DNA from: Amycolatopsis taiwanensis DSM 45107
GTDB lineage: Bacteria > Actinomycetota > Actinomycetes > Mycobacteriales > Pseudonocardiaceae
Reading direction: 5' to 3'
Assembly (NCBI RefSeq): GCF_000519205.1
Contig: NZ_JAFB01000029.1
Span: 1-64,000 of the forward strand
Length of the DNA: 64,000 nt
Shown here: positions 1 through 8,408 of the stretch, piece by piece
Layout: each line of letters begins with the position of its first letter
How positions within the stretch are numbered: the first letter of the stretch is position 1
Position numbers and translations under genes: made by a program
The notes under the pieces: generated by a model
The model's input: only the letters and a program-made list of their open reading frames with translations
Database searches by the model: none
What the model was told of the DNA's origin: nothing

Positions 1-654
1 GAGACGACCATCGTCGAGGGTGCCGGTGACGCGGAGCAGATCCAGGGCCGGGTCAACCAGATCCGTGCCGAGATCGAGAACTCCGACTCGGACTACGACC
101 GGGAGAAGCTGCAGGAGCGGCTGGCGAAGCTGGCCGGTGGCGTGGCCGTCATCAAGGCCGGTGCCGCCACCGAGGTCGAGCTCAAGGAGCGCAAGCACCG
201 CATCGAGGACGCGGTGCGGAACGCGAAGGCCGCCGTCGAGGAGGGCATCGTCGCCGGTGGTGGCGTGGCCCTGCTGCAGGCCGCGCAGATCGCGTTCGAC
301 AGCCTCAAGCTGACCGGCGACGAGGCCACCGGTGCCAACATCGTCAAGGTCGCGGTCGAGGCTCCGCTCAAGCAGATCGCGGTCAACGCCGGCCTCGAAG
401 GCGGCGTCGTGGTGGAGAAGGTCAAGACCCTGCCCGCCGGCCACGGCCTCAACGCCGCCACCGGTGAGTACGAGGACCTGCTCGCGGCCGGCGTGCCGGA
501 CCCGACGAAGGTCACTCGCTCCGCGCTGCAGAACGCCGCGTCCATCGCGGCGCTGTTCCTGACCACCGAGGCCGTTGTCGCCGACAAGCCGGAGAAGGCC
601 GCCCCGGCCGCTCCGGGTGGCGCCGACGGTGGCATGGGTGGCATGGACTTCTGA
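1..654 (+). CDS. groL: Chaperonin GroEL, C-terminal part (5' end outside window)
   Basis: The reading frame is open from base 1 and gives 217 residues of the 60-kDa chaperonin, which folds proteins in the cytoplasm as an ATP-driven double ring. What is visible is the end of the apical and intermediate domains and the C-terminal equatorial domain, with the conserved stretches [31 protein letters not shown] and [16 protein letters not shown]. The tail ends GGMGGMDF, the Gly-Met tail of the main folding GroEL rather than the His-rich tail of actinobacterial GroEL1. No groES is present downstream. A strong hairpin terminator follows the stop codon. The identification is certain; only the start is missing. 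Confidence 0.98.
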   Translation, partial: ETTIVEGAGDAEQIQGRVNQIRAEIENSDSDYDREKLQERLAKLAGGVAVIKAGAATEVELKERKHRIEDAVRNAKAAVEEGIVAGGGVALLQAAQIAFDSLKLTGDEATGANIVKVAVEAPLKQIAVNAGLEGGVVVEKVKTLPAGHGLNAATGEYEDLLAAGVPDPTKVTRSALQNAASIAALFLTTEAVVADKPEKAAPAAPGGADGGMGGMDF

Positions 655-684
655 CGGAGTCCAGCCGGCTAAGCCGACACACGC

Positions 685-722
685 GAGGCGCTCTGCTCAC
701 GCAGGGCGCCTCGTTTGTTTTT
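685..722. terminator. Bidirectional terminator between groL and the TetR gene
   Basis: GAGGCGCTCTGC (685-696) pairs with GCAGGGCGCCTC (701-712), with one wobble and a 4-nt loop, followed by a T-rich tail (713-722). The stop codon of the convergent TetR gene (697-699, minus strand) lies in the loop, so both transcripts probably end here. Confidence 0.85.
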
Positions 723-1317
723 CCGGGAAAATCCGGTCGATCTGGTGGTCCAGCAGGGCCACTGCGTCGTCCGGCGTGCGCTGGCCGAGCAGCATCGATG
801 CCTGCAGCCCCTCGGCTCCCGCGAGGAGAAACGCGGCCTCGGCGCGTGCGTCGATGTCCGGCCGTGCGCGGCCGAGTTCCTGGCCCTGCCGGATGAGATC
901 GGTGACGAGATCTTCGAGGGCGCGGGGACCGTCGCGGACGGCCTTCGCGAGGTCCTCGTCGGCCAGGAAGCGCACGAAAAACGCCACGTGCACCAGGTAG
1001 CGACTGTGCCGTTCCTCGTCCAGCGGCAGCATTTCCAGCAGTACGCCACGGACGATGGCGCGCATGTCACCGGTCCCGTCGAGATGTACGAGGCGCTCGC
1101 GGGCGCGCCGCTCGGCGTCGGCATTGAGGATCTCCAGAGCGCCGAGCAGCAATTGGTCACGCGTGCCGAAGTAGTACTGCAGCAGACGGGCGGAGACACC
1201 GGCTTCGGCGGCGACCTGCCGCAGGCTGACGTCCTCCAGCCCGCCTCGCGTGGCCAGCCGCCACACCGCTTCCGCGATCTGGCGGCGGCGTGCGTCGTGG
1301 TCCACCTGCCGGGGCAT
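697..1317 (-). CDS. TetR family transcriptional regulator
   Basis: A 206-residue regulator with a typical TetR N-terminal helix-turn-helix at about residues 10-55 (ARRRQIAEAVWRLATRGG, then VSLRQVAAEAGVSARLLQYYFG) and an all-helical C-terminal ligand and dimer domain. The ATG at 1317 was chosen because the homologous part begins there (MPRQVDHDARRRQ); the open frame continues upstream only through unrelated sequence. It is transcribed away from the small membrane protein gene at 1406, and the shared intergenic region carries a perfect 7-bp inverted repeat that is its likely operator. The inducing ligand is unknown. The gene converges on groL and shares its terminator. Confidence 0.9.
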   Translation of the reverse strand: MPRQVDHDARRRQIAEAVWRLATRGGLEDVSLRQVAAEAGVSARLLQYYFGTRDQLLLGALEILNADAERRARERLVHLDGTGDMRAIVRGVLLEMLPLDEERHSRYLVHVAFFVRFLADEDLAKAVRDGPRALEDLVTDLIRQGQELGRARPDIDARAEAAFLLAGAEGLQASMLLGQRTPDDAVALLDHQIDRIFPEKQTRRPA

Positions 1318-1366
1318 CGGCCCTCCCGTCTTCAAACCTTTGTGGTTCGACTGTACCAAAAAAGTG

Positions 1367-1388
1367 TTATGGTTCGTTCGCACCATAA
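1367..1388. promoter_or_regulatory. Probable TetR operator
   Basis: TTATGGT (1367-1373) and ACCATAA (1382-1388) are perfect inverted repeats 8 bp apart, between the divergent TetR gene (start 1317) and the membrane protein gene (start 1406). Position and symmetry fit an autoregulatory operator; binding is inferred. Confidence 0.6.
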
Positions 1389-1405
1389 AACGGAAGGGTG
1401 TGGAA

Positions 1406-1621
1406 ATGAAGTACGTGTGGCTGGTTCTCGGGATGATCCTGCTGGCATTCGGCGTGCAGGGCGTGATCCGGTTGGTGCTCGACCACGGCTGGACCGGTGT
1501 GCTCGGCTGGTTGCCGGGCGGGTTCGCCGGGCAGTTCATCGGGCACATCGTGCTCACCGGCGCCGGGGCGGCGCTGGCCGAATGGTCGCGGCGGCTGCCG
1601 GAACCGGCACGGCGCCGGTGA
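1406..1621 (+). CDS. Small membrane protein divergent from a TetR gene
   Basis: A 71-residue hydrophobic protein of unrecognised family. Two membrane segments are visible, at about residues 3-22 (VWLVLGMILLAFGVQGVIRL) and 35-58 (WLPGGFAGQFIGHIVLTGAGAALA), and the tail is basic (RRLPEPARRR). The ATG at 1406 follows a GGAAGGG ribosome-binding site; the longer frame from 1250 would run across the TetR operator. Its position opposite the TetR gene with a palindrome between suggests that TetR controls it. It could be a small transporter accessory or stress protein, but nothing in the sequence settles the function. Confidence 0.75.
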   Translation: MKYVWLVLGMILLAFGVQGVIRLVLDHGWTGVLGWLPGGFAGQFIGHIVLTGAGAALAEWSRRLPEPARRR

Positions 1622-1696
1622 CGCCGCACCAAGCTCCCTTCGTGTTCAGGGAAAACATCCGTGTAGCACCGACCTGGTCGGTGCCACACTTGGCAT

Positions 1697-1988
1697 GTGC
1701 CCACGACTCGTCCGCGTCACGTCATTACCGAGGTCGACGAGGTAGCCGTCGCTCTCGACGAGGCTGCCCCGCGTCTGGCCGGAATTGCGGGAACACCGCG
1801 GCAAGCTGCTGCAACGATTGATTGCCGAAGGCTACAAGGCCATCCACAAGGAGCACGAGCGCACTCTCCAGCGGCGGCGCGCGGCCATCAAGGCCGGCGC
1901 CGGCTCCCTGGGCGAGAACGCTCGAGCGGATCACCTTGACTCGGTGAGTTCCGTCCGGCGGCGCCGTGACGACGAATGGCCAGAATGA
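1697..1988 (+). pseudogene. Conserved hypothetical gene broken by a single-base frameshift
   Basis: Two short frames belong together. The first starts at ATG 1697 (MPTTRPRHVITEVDEVAVAL) and leaves the coding sense at a run of four C at 1767-1770. The second begins within ELREHRGKLLQRLIAEGYKA and ends at the TGA at 1988. Removing one C from the run joins them into a single protein of about 96 residues with the junction DEAARVWPELREHRGKLLQR. The product would be soluble, charged and mostly helical, of a family I do not recognise. Either the gene is freshly broken, the base is a sequencing error, or frameshifting occurs; the first two are likelier. Confidence 0.6.
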
Positions 1989-2004
1989 TCCGCCAACTGA
2001 CGCG

Positions 2005-2214
2005 TTATGCGCTGTCCTCTTCGGGCATGAGGATCCAGCAGGCGGCGTAGAGCAGGACCGGCGTGCCGATCCCCAAGATCGTGGCGGCGACGAAGACGAT
2101 CCGCAGGATCGTGGCGTCCACGCCCAGCAGCCGGGCCCAGCCGCCGCACACGCCCGCGAGCATCCGGTTGGTGGTGCTGCGTCGAAGTTTCCGGGTTTCC
2201 GTGGGAGTTGTCAT
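2005..2214 (-). CDS. PspC domain small membrane protein
   Basis: A 69-residue protein with the PspC (phage shock protein C) fold: KLRRSTTNRMLAGVCGGWARLLG followed in residues 30-60 by one membrane segment ending LLYAACWILMPEE. PspC-type proteins are inner-membrane components linked to envelope-stress sensing; here it stands alone, with no pspA or sensor kinase nearby. The ATG at 2214 was preferred because the 34 extra residues of the longer frame (to 2316) do not look like protein sequence, although no good ribosome-binding site is seen. The specific function is unknown. Confidence 0.8.
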   Translation of the reverse strand: MTTPTETRKLRRSTTNRMLAGVCGGWARLLGVDATILRIVFVAATILGIGTPVLLYAACWILMPEEDSA

Positions 2215-2348
2215 GACTCCATGATCGGCAGCGCGGGCCCGCCGCACATCGGGAACTGCCCCGACCCCGACCCTGAACCAATCCCGGGCAGTAGGGGTCG
2301 TGGTGTCGCTGGACACCTTGGATTCGCCGGACGGGGATCTATAGAGTC

Positions 2349-4733
2349 GTGGTCATGCCGGGATCTCTGCTGGGCACCGAGGTTCGTCGGGTCGAGGACC
2401 CAGACCTGTTGCGGGGCCGCGGAACTTACGTCGACAACCTTCGCCTCGACGGCGCGCTCTACGTGGGCTTCGTGCGGTCACCGTTCGCACACGCCCTGGT
2501 CAACGGGATCGACACGGCGGAGGCCGCGAAGGCCCCGGGTGTCGTGGCCGTCTACACCGGGGCGGATCTCGATCTGCCGGCGCTGCCGGTGTTCATCGAG
2601 GTCAACCCGGCGTGTGCGAGACAGGTGCTGACCACCGACCGGGTGCGGTTCGCGGGCGAACCCGTGGCCGCCGTGATCGGCGAGTCCGTCACCGCGGTCG
2701 TGGACGCGCTGGAACTGGTGGACGTCGACTACGAGCCTCTGCCCGTCGCGGTCGACATGGAGGAAGCGCTCGAACCGGATGCGCCGGTGCAGTTCAGTGC
2801 GATGGAATCCAACGTCGCCGGCGGGCAGCGGGACGAGGCCGGTGCCACCGTGCTCGACGGCGCGGACGTCGTGGTGCGGGCGCGCATCGAGAACCAGCGG
2901 GTCGCGGTCGCGCCCATGGAGGGCAACGCGATCGCCGTCGTCCCCGCCGCCGAAGGCGAATCCGACTTCGACGTGACGATCTACGTCTCCACGCAGATGC
3001 CGCACGCGTTCCAGGGCGCGGTCGCCAAGGTGTTCGGCTGGGACCGGGACCGGATTCGTGTGATCGCGCCGCACGTCGGCGGCGCGTTCGGCGGCAAGGT
3101 CGGCATCGTCGCCGAGCACGCGGTGGCGATCGAGGCGGCGCGGCGGTTCGGGCGCCCGGTGAAGTGGACCGAGACGCGCTCGGAGAACATGCAGGCGATG
3201 CCGCAGGGCCGTGCCCAGGTGCAATACGCCGAGCTGGGCCTGCGCACCGACGGCACGATCGTCGGCCTGCGCTGCCGCGTGATCGGCGACGCGGGCGCGT
3301 ATGCCGGATTCGGCGGCGCCCTCGCGGATGGCCCGACGCGGATCATGGCCCAGGGCGTGTACAACATTCCGCAGCTGGCCTACGACGGCCTGGTGGTGCT
3401 GACCAACACGACGCCCACCGGCGCGTTCCGGGGCGCCGGGCGGCCCGAGGCGGCCGCCATGCTGGAACGCATGATGGATCTCGCCGCCGCCGAGCTCGAC
3501 CTCGACCCGGCGGAGATCCGGCGCCGCAACTTCCTTCGGCCGGACCAGTTCCCCTACACCACGCTGACCGGCGCCAGCTACGACAACGGCGACTACGACA
3601 AGCCACTCACCGAAGCGCTGCGGCTGGCCGGGTACGGCGACCTGCGCGCCGAGCAGGCCCGCCGGATCGAGGCCGGCGAGACCGTGCTGCTCGGCATCGG
3701 CGTCAGCGCGTACGTCGAGATCACCGGCGGCGGCGCGGGCGAGTATGCGTCGGTGCAGGTGGACACCGAGGGACGCGCCTCGATCAAGGTCGGCACCTCC
3801 GGGCACGGCCAGGGCCACCCGACGTCCTTCGCCATGATCGTGGCGGATCTGCTGGGCGTTCCGCTGGAGTCGGTGGACTTCCGCCAGTCCGACACCGCGG
3901 AGGTCCCGCGCGGCGGTGGCACCGGCGGCTCGCGGTCGTTGCAGCTCGGCGGCAGTGCGGTGCGCGAGGCCGCGGAACTGGTGCTGCGCCGGGCGAAGGA
4001 ACTGGCCGCGAACCGGCTGGAGGCGTCCGTCGACGACATCGTGCTCACCGAAGACGGCCAACTCGGCGTGGCCGGCGTGCCGAACGCCGGGTTGACCTGG
4101 GGCCAGCTCGCGCAGGCGGCGGAGGAGGAGGGCCGACCGCTGGTCGAGGAGGCGGACTTCAAGCCGGTCGGCGCGACTTTCCCGTTCGGCGCGCATGTCT
4201 CCGTGGTGGAGGTGGACACCGAGACCGGGTTCGTGCGGCCGCTGCGGCACGTCGCGGTCGACGACTGCGGCCGCGTGCTCAACCCGCTGATCGTGCGCGG
4301 CCAGCAGCACGGCGGCGCGGTGCAGGGGATCGCGCAGGCGCTGTGGGAGCAGGCGTCGTACGACGCCGACGGCAACCCGATCACCGCGACGTTCGCCGAC
4401 TACCTGATCCCGTCGGCGGCGGACCTGCCGGACCTGGAGGCGGTCAACACCGAGACGCCGACCCCGCGGAACCCGTTGGGCGCCAAGGGGATCGGCGAGT
4501 CCGCCACGATCGGCTCCACGCCGGCCGTGCAGAACGCGGTGGTCGACGCGCTGAAGCACCTCGGGGTGCGGCATGTCGACATGCCGGCAAGTCCACAACG
4601 GGTCTGGCGGGCGATCCGGGCGGCCGGCGAGGGCGGGCCGACCCTGCCGTGGCGCGAGCCGCCCGCGGCCTTCGAAACCCTGCCCGTCCGCGCCAGCGGT
4701 CCCGACCGCGACGCCGACGAAGCCGTGGCGTAG
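2349..4733 (+). CDS. Molybdenum hydroxylase large subunit (CoxL / xanthine dehydrogenase family)
   Basis: A 794-residue protein of the xanthine oxidase family. It has an a/b-hammerhead domain at about residues 20-130 (LLRGRGTYVDNLRLDGALYV) followed by two molybdopterin-binding domains. AFRGAGRPEA matches the active-site loop of the form II CoxL-like group, not the AYXCSFR loop of true aerobic CO dehydrogenases. GAKGIGES near the C-terminus supplies the catalytic glutamate. Such proteins oxidise aldehydes, purines or other heterocycles and normally work with FAD (CoxM) and iron-sulfur (CoxS) subunits, neither of which is adjacent. A GTG at 2349 has GGGGAT at suitable distance; ATG 2355 is the alternative. 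It converges on menC with a 4-bp gap. Confidence 0.9.
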   Translation: MVMPGSLLGTEVRRVEDPDLLRGRGTYVDNLRLDGALYVGFVRSPFAHALVNGIDTAEAAKAPGVVAVYTGADLDLPALPVFIEVNPACARQVLTTDRVRFAGEPVAAVIGESVTAVVDALELVDVDYEPLPVAVDMEEALEPDAPVQFSAMESNVAGGQRDEAGATVLDGADVVVRARIENQRVAVAPMEGNAIAVVPAAEGESDFDVTIYVSTQMPHAFQGAVAKVFGWDRDRIRVIAPHVGGAFGGKVGIVAEHAVAIEAARRFGRPVKWTETRSENMQAMPQGRAQVQYAELGLRTDGTIVGLRCRVIGDAGAYAGFGGALADGPTRIMAQGVYNIPQLAYDGLVVLTNTTPTGAFRGAGRPEAAAMLERMMDLAAAELDLDPAEIRRRNFLRPDQFPYTTLTGASYDNGDYDKPLTEALRLAGYGDLRAEQARRIEAGETVLLGIGVSAYVEITGGGAGEYASVQVDTEGRASIKVGTSGHGQGHPTSFAMIVADLLGVPLESVDFRQSDTAEVPRGGGTGGSRSLQLGGSAVREAAELVLRRAKELAANRLEASVDDIVLTEDGQLGVAGVPNAGLTWGQLAQAAEEEGRPLVEEADFKPVGATFPFGAHVSVVEVDTETGFVRPLRHVAVDDCGRVLNPLIVRGQQHGGAVQGIAQALWEQASYDADGNPITATFADYLIPSAADLPDLEAVNTETPTPRNPLGAKGIGESATIGSTPAVQNAVVDALKHLGVRHVDMPASPQRVWRAIRAAGEGGPTLPWREPPAAFETLPVRASGPDRDADEAVA

Positions 4734-4737
4734 TCAG

Positions 4738-5670
4738 TTACAACCGATGGACCCGGGCCAGCCGCTCCTCCCAGGCGGCCCGGGTCTTCTCGTCGGCCGC
4801 CACGGCCTCGGCGAGGTCCGGCTCCGGCGCGCGGCGCGGGACCGGCAGGAAACCGTCCACAGGGGACAGCGAGTCGCTGGTGACGTCGCCGGCCAGCAGG
4901 GACCTCGTGCCCAGGCCGCAGGCGAAGTCCAGGGTGGGCAGGGCGCCGGCCAGCGCCAGCCCGGCGGCCAGCCCGACGCTGGTTTCCACGGCGGACGACA
5001 CCACGCACGGCAGGCCGGATGCCTCGGCGACCTCCAGCGCCCGCCGCACCCCGCCCAGCGGGGACACCTTGATCACCGCGATGTCCGCCGCCCCGGCCAC
5101 GGCCACCTTCACCGGATCCTCGGCCCGCCGGATCGACTCGTCCGCCGCGATCCGGACGTCCACCCGCCGCCGCACGGCCGCGAGCTCGTCCAGCGACCGG
5201 CACGGCTGCTCGACGTATTCCAGCCCGCCCGCGGCCCGGTCCAGCTCGCGGATGGCGGACACGGCCGTGTCCACGTCCCAGACCGCGTTCGCGTCCACCC
5301 GGATCGCGCCGCCGCCGCCCAGCGCCGCACGCACCGCGGCGAGCCGCTCGCAGTCCTCGGCCAGCGACGAGCGGGGGTCGGCGACCTTCACCTTCGCGGT
5401 CCGGCATCCGGATGCCGCGACCAGTTCGTGCGCGCGGTCGGGCGAGACCACGGGCACCGTCGTGTTCACCTCCACCCGATCCCGCACCGGCTCCGGCCAG
5501 CCCCGCTCGCTCGCCTCGACGGCAGCCGCCAGCCAGGGCGCGCTCTCGGCGTCGGAGTAGTCCGCGAACGGGCAGAACTCGCCCCAGCCGGCCGGACCAT
5601 GGAGCAGCACACCCTCCCGGACGGCGATGCCGCGGAACCGGTCGTGCAACGGGATGGCGTAGACGATCAT
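4738..5670 (-). CDS. menC: o-Succinylbenzoate synthase (MenC)
   Basis: A 310-residue enolase-superfamily enzyme that dehydrates SHCHC to o-succinylbenzoate in menaquinone biosynthesis. Characteristic residues are visible: the catalytic lysine in KVKVAD, metal ligands in VDANAVWD, EQP and ADES, and the second catalytic lysine in IKVSPLGG. The N-terminal capping domain has GWGEFCPF, typical of actinobacterial MenC. The length is normal. It lies alone, without other men genes, downstream of and on the same strand as the HxlR gene (27-bp gap). N-acylamino acid racemase activity occurs in relatives but the short actinobacterial form is usually MenC. Confidence 0.92.
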   Translation of the reverse strand: MIVYAIPLHDRFRGIAVREGVLLHGPAGWGEFCPFADYSDAESAPWLAAAVEASERGWPEPVRDRVEVNTTVPVVSPDRAHELVAASGCRTAKVKVADPRSSLAEDCERLAAVRAALGGGGAIRVDANAVWDVDTAVSAIRELDRAAGGLEYVEQPCRSLDELAAVRRRVDVRIAADESIRRAEDPVKVAVAGAADIAVIKVSPLGGVRRALEVAEASGLPCVVSSAVETSVGLAAGLALAGALPTLDFACGLGTRSLLAGDVTSDSLSPVDGFLPVPRRAPEPDLAEAVAADEKTRAAWEERLARVHRL

Positions 5671-5697
5671 TCCGCCAGCGTAAGCCGCGCGGCCCGC

Positions 5698-6147
5698 CTA
5701 ACGCCGCCTCCCGTCCCCTGCCTCGTTTTGGAGCAAGGGTGATTTGCTACGGATAGCTTCCCTAGCGATGCTAGCCGCGCGTTCCTGGGCGTCGAGGAGT
5801 TCGTCGCCATGTACGCGCACCCAATTGCCGAGCGCCATCAGCGGGCCGTTCACCAGGCTCTCGCCGAGTCCGGTCAGCCCGTATTCGACCCGCGGAGGGG
5901 CCTCGGCGTAGGCGCGACGGTGGATGAGCCCGTTGGCGAGGAGGCGGCGCAGCGCTTCGGTCAGCACCTTGTCGCTCATGCCGCCGATCGCGGCACGCAG
6001 CTCGTGCCGCCGCCGCGCGCCCTCGCTGAGGGCGGCGAGCACCACCGGATCCCAGGTATGGGCGAACAAGTCGGTCGCCGCTCGCAGACGACAGTCCGCG
6101 ATCAGTTCCTCGCAATGGTTTCCGTCGGCGCTCATCGCTACCAGCAT
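5698..6147 (-). CDS. HxlR family winged-helix regulator
   Basis: A 149-residue regulator with the HxlR layout: an N-terminal helix with cysteines (HCEELIADCRLR), the WDPVVLAALSEG motif, recognition helix region (MSDKVLTEALRRLLANGLI), and a wing (PPRVEYGLTGLGESL). The ATG at 6147 is preceded by GGAAAG at 5 nt; ATG 6135 is a weaker choice. The gene is divergent from an NAD(P)-binding oxidoreductase gene at 6232, so it probably controls that gene and itself. HxlR proteins often respond to thiol-reactive or quinone stress through a cysteine; the two N-terminal cysteines would allow this, but the signal is inferred. Confidence 0.88.
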   Translation of the reverse strand: MLVAMSADGNHCEELIADCRLRAATDLFAHTWDPVVLAALSEGARRRHELRAAIGGMSDKVLTEALRRLLANGLIHRRAYAEAPPRVEYGLTGLGESLVNGPLMALGNWVRVHGDELLDAQERAASIAREAIRSKSPLLQNEAGDGRRR

Positions 6148-6231
6148 CGGCTTTCCGTCGCGTACCGGTTGGTGCGTATCACTTTCCCTACCGTAGCCGC
6201 GGATCAACCACTCGAACCGAAGGAACGGGCT

Positions 6232-6876
6232 ATGCGAATCGGCATTCTGGGTACGGGAACGATGGCCGCGGCACTGGGCGAGGCCTGGTCCCGTGCCGGA
6301 CACGAACTCGTGGTCGGCGGGCGATCGGAGGCGAAGGCACTCGCCCTCGCCGAGAAGCTGGGATCTTCGGCACGTGCGGGCACGCCGCGTGAAGCGGTGA
6401 CCGAACGTGACGCTGTCCTGCTGGCTGTGCTGTGGGACGGCGTCGAAGACGTGCTCCGTAGTGCGGGAGCCGACGAAGGAACGCTTGCCGGAACACCGTT
6501 GATCGACCCGACCAACGCGGTGGAACATGGGGTCGGCGTCCTGCTCACTCCCGCGGGGGTGGCGGCCGCGCAGCGTATCGCCGAGTTGGCCCCGGGGGCG
6601 CACGTCGTGAAGGCATTCCACCTGGTGCCCTCCAGCCAGTGGACAGACCAGGGCGGAAGCCCCGTGACGGTCCCGATGTGCGGTGACGACCCGCGGGCCC
6701 TGCGGGTCGCCGGGGAACTCGTCCGGGACGCCGGCGGTTCGCCCGCCGTGTTGGGCACCCTGGATCGTGCGCGTCAACTGGAGGAAGTCGCCGGCTTCGC
6801 CATCGGACTCGCGTTCGGCGGCGTTGATCCGAACTCCACCATCCCGCGGATGCCGGCCCCCGCCGTGGCGCCCTGA
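6232..6876 (+). CDS. NAD(P)-binding oxidoreductase (F420-dependent NADP reductase-like)
   Basis: A 214-residue protein with an N-terminal Rossmann motif (MRIGILGTGTMAAALGEAW) and the arrangement of the short NADPH-dependent F420 reductase-like family: GRSEAKALALAEKLG for cofactor phosphate selection, IDPTNAVEHG, VVKAFHLVPSS and PMCGDDPRALRVAGELVRDAG. Family members reduce or oxidise F420, or act on small carbonyl compounds; the substrate here is unknown. ATG 6232 follows AAGGAACGG. The divergent HxlR gene is its likely regulator. The protein is cytosolic, with no signal or membrane segment. Confidence 0.82.
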   Translation: MRIGILGTGTMAAALGEAWSRAGHELVVGGRSEAKALALAEKLGSSARAGTPREAVTERDAVLLAVLWDGVEDVLRSAGADEGTLAGTPLIDPTNAVEHGVGVLLTPAGVAAAQRIAELAPGAHVVKAFHLVPSSQWTDQGGSPVTVPMCGDDPRALRVAGELVRDAGGSPAVLGTLDRARQLEEVAGFAIGLAFGGVDPNSTIPRMPAPAVAP

Positions 6877-6947
6877 CGCGGGGTTTCGGGCGGGCCGGTC
6901 ACCGGGTAGCTCAATGGGGAGCGATCGCACGAGGAAAGGAGTGGATC

Positions 6948-7520
6948 GTGGCCAAGGACTTGAGCGGCAAGCGGGTGGCCTTCATGGTGGCGCCGGAGGG
7001 CGCCGAGCAGGTTGAGCTGACCGAGCCGTGGAAGGCGGTCAAGGAAGCCGGTGGCCGGCCGGAACTGGTATCCACGAAGCCCGGCACCGTGCAGGCGTTC
7101 GATCATCTCGACAAGGCCGACACCTTCCCGGTGGACAAGGTCGTGACCGAAGTTTCGCCGGACGACTACGACGCGCTGGTGCTTCCGGGTGGCGTGGCCA
7201 ACCCCGACCTCCTGCGAACCAGCCCGGACGCGGTGGGGTTCGCCCGTGGGTTCTTCCAGCAGCAGAAGCCGGTGGCGGTGATCTGCCACGGGCCGTGGAC
7301 GCTGATCGAGGCCGACGTGGTGCGTGGCCGCCGGATGACCTCCTGGCCGAGCCTGCGGACCGACCTCCGCAACGCCGGTGCGGAGTGGGTGGACGAGCAC
7401 GTCGTGGTGGACAACGGGCTGGTCAGCAGCCGTAAACCGGCCGATCTGGCCGCGTTCTGCGGGAAGTTGGTGGAAGAGTTCGCGGAGGGCAAGCACTACG
7501 CGCAGGCGCAGAGCGGTTAG
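6948..7520 (+). CDS. DJ-1/PfpI family protein (YhbO/YraA type)
   Basis: A 190-residue class I glutamine amidotransferase-like protein. LSGKRVAFMVAPEGAEQVEL opens the flavodoxin-like fold, and the nucleophile elbow VAVICHGPWTLIEADVV carries the reactive cysteine with the following His-Gly-Pro typical of PfpI/YhbO. Family members are described as deglycases, chaperones or general stress proteins. GTG 6948 is well placed behind AGGAAAGGAG. It stands as a single gene convergent with the DUF72 gene; no stress operator was recognised. Confidence 0.9.
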   Translation: MAKDLSGKRVAFMVAPEGAEQVELTEPWKAVKEAGGRPELVSTKPGTVQAFDHLDKADTFPVDKVVTEVSPDDYDALVLPGGVANPDLLRTSPDAVGFARGFFQQQKPVAVICHGPWTLIEADVVRGRRMTSWPSLRTDLRNAGAEWVDEHVVVDNGLVSSRKPADLAAFCGKLVEEFAEGKHYAQAQSG

Positions 7521-7577
7521 AGACTGTTGGAGTGGTTTGCGCGGCGGTGCGGATGGCATCGCGAAGCTGCCCGGCTC

Positions 7578-8399
7578 TCAGGGCGTGAGCGTGCCCAGGC
7601 GTTCGGCCAGTGAGATGGCGTCGACCGGTGCTCTCACCTCGACGTCGTTGTCGAAGTACACGTAGACGTCGTCTTTGCGCGCCCAGCGCCTGATCTTTTC
7701 CGCCCAGCGGTCCAACGCATCGTCGCCGTAACCACTCGTGTACAGCTCCTCGGCACCGTGCAGTCGAATGTAGACGAAGTCCGAGGTGACCTCTTCGAGT
7801 GCAACCCACGTGCCCGCCGAATCGGAGATGACGAGCGCGACATTGTTGTCCCGAAGCAGTTTTGGGCAGTCCGGCGCCGAGAAGCTCGGGTGCCGGACTT
7901 CCACGGCATGGCGCAGCGGACGATCCGGGTCGGCCTCGAGGCACGCTTCTCCCTTCAGTTTGTCGTCGTGCCGGGCGGCGAGCGTCGCCGCCGCCGCGGT
8001 GCTTCGTGGCAGCAACTCGAAGAACTCGCAGAGTTTGCGCGGTTCGAAGGCGAAGTTAGGCGGCAGCTGCCACAGGACCGGGCCGAGCTTGTGGCCCAGC
8101 GCAAGCACCCCGGACGCGAAGAAGTTCGCCAGCGGAGTTGCCACGTCGCGCAACCGCTTCATGTGTGTGATGTAGCGTCCGCCCTTCACCGCGAACAGGA
8201 AATCGTCGGGCGTCTCCTGGAACCAGGCCCGATACAGCTCCGGGCGCTGCAGCGAGTAGAACGAGCCGTTGATTTCGGCCGAATTCACCCTCCGCGAGAG
8301 GTACTCCAGCTCGCGGCGCTGTGCCAGGCCCTTCGGGTAGAACCGGCCCCGCCACGCCGGGTATCGCCAGCCCGAGGTGCCGATCCGGATTTCGTGGAT
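7578..8399 (-). CDS. DUF72 family protein with an apparent ATC start
   Basis: DUF72 proteins are TIM-barrel proteins of unclear enzymatic role. The protein shows the family hallmarks IRIGTSGW at the very N-terminus, NSAEINGSFYSLQ, FAVKGGRYITHMKRL, LWQLPPNF, AVEVRHPS and YVYFDND. Homology begins at 8399, but that codon is ATC, and the next in-frame GTG (8288) would remove 37 conserved residues. An in-frame TGA, the stop of the upstream gene, lies 9 nt before. GAGGTGG overlaps that stop and sits correctly for initiation at the ATC. The gene is therefore either started at a rare ATC by translational coupling, or carries an ATG-to-ATC change or sequence error. It follows the DUF4253 gene in an operon. 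Confidence 0.8.
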   Translation of the reverse strand: MHEIRIGTSGWRYPAWRGRFYPKGLAQRRELEYLSRRVNSAEINGSFYSLQRPELYRAWFQETPDDFLFAVKGGRYITHMKRLRDVATPLANFFASGVLALGHKLGPVLWQLPPNFAFEPRKLCEFFELLPRSTAAAATLAARHDDKLKGEACLEADPDRPLRHAVEVRHPSFSAPDCPKLLRDNNVALVISDSAGTWVALEEVTSDFVYIRLHGAEELYTSGYGDDALDRWAEKIRRWARKDDVYVYFDNDVEVRAPVDAISLAERLGTLTP

Positions 8400-8408
8400 A
8401 GCACCACC

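Noticed and set aside
2478-4598. A 706-codon minus-strand ORF across the CoxL gene
   Set aside because: It is the antisense shadow of a clearly coding high-GC gene; the translation is Arg/His/Gly/Asp-rich without any family motifs.
2349-4733. True aerobic CO dehydrogenase large subunit
   Set aside because: The active-site loop is AFRGAGR, not the AYXCSFR of form I CoxL, and CoxM/CoxS are missing.
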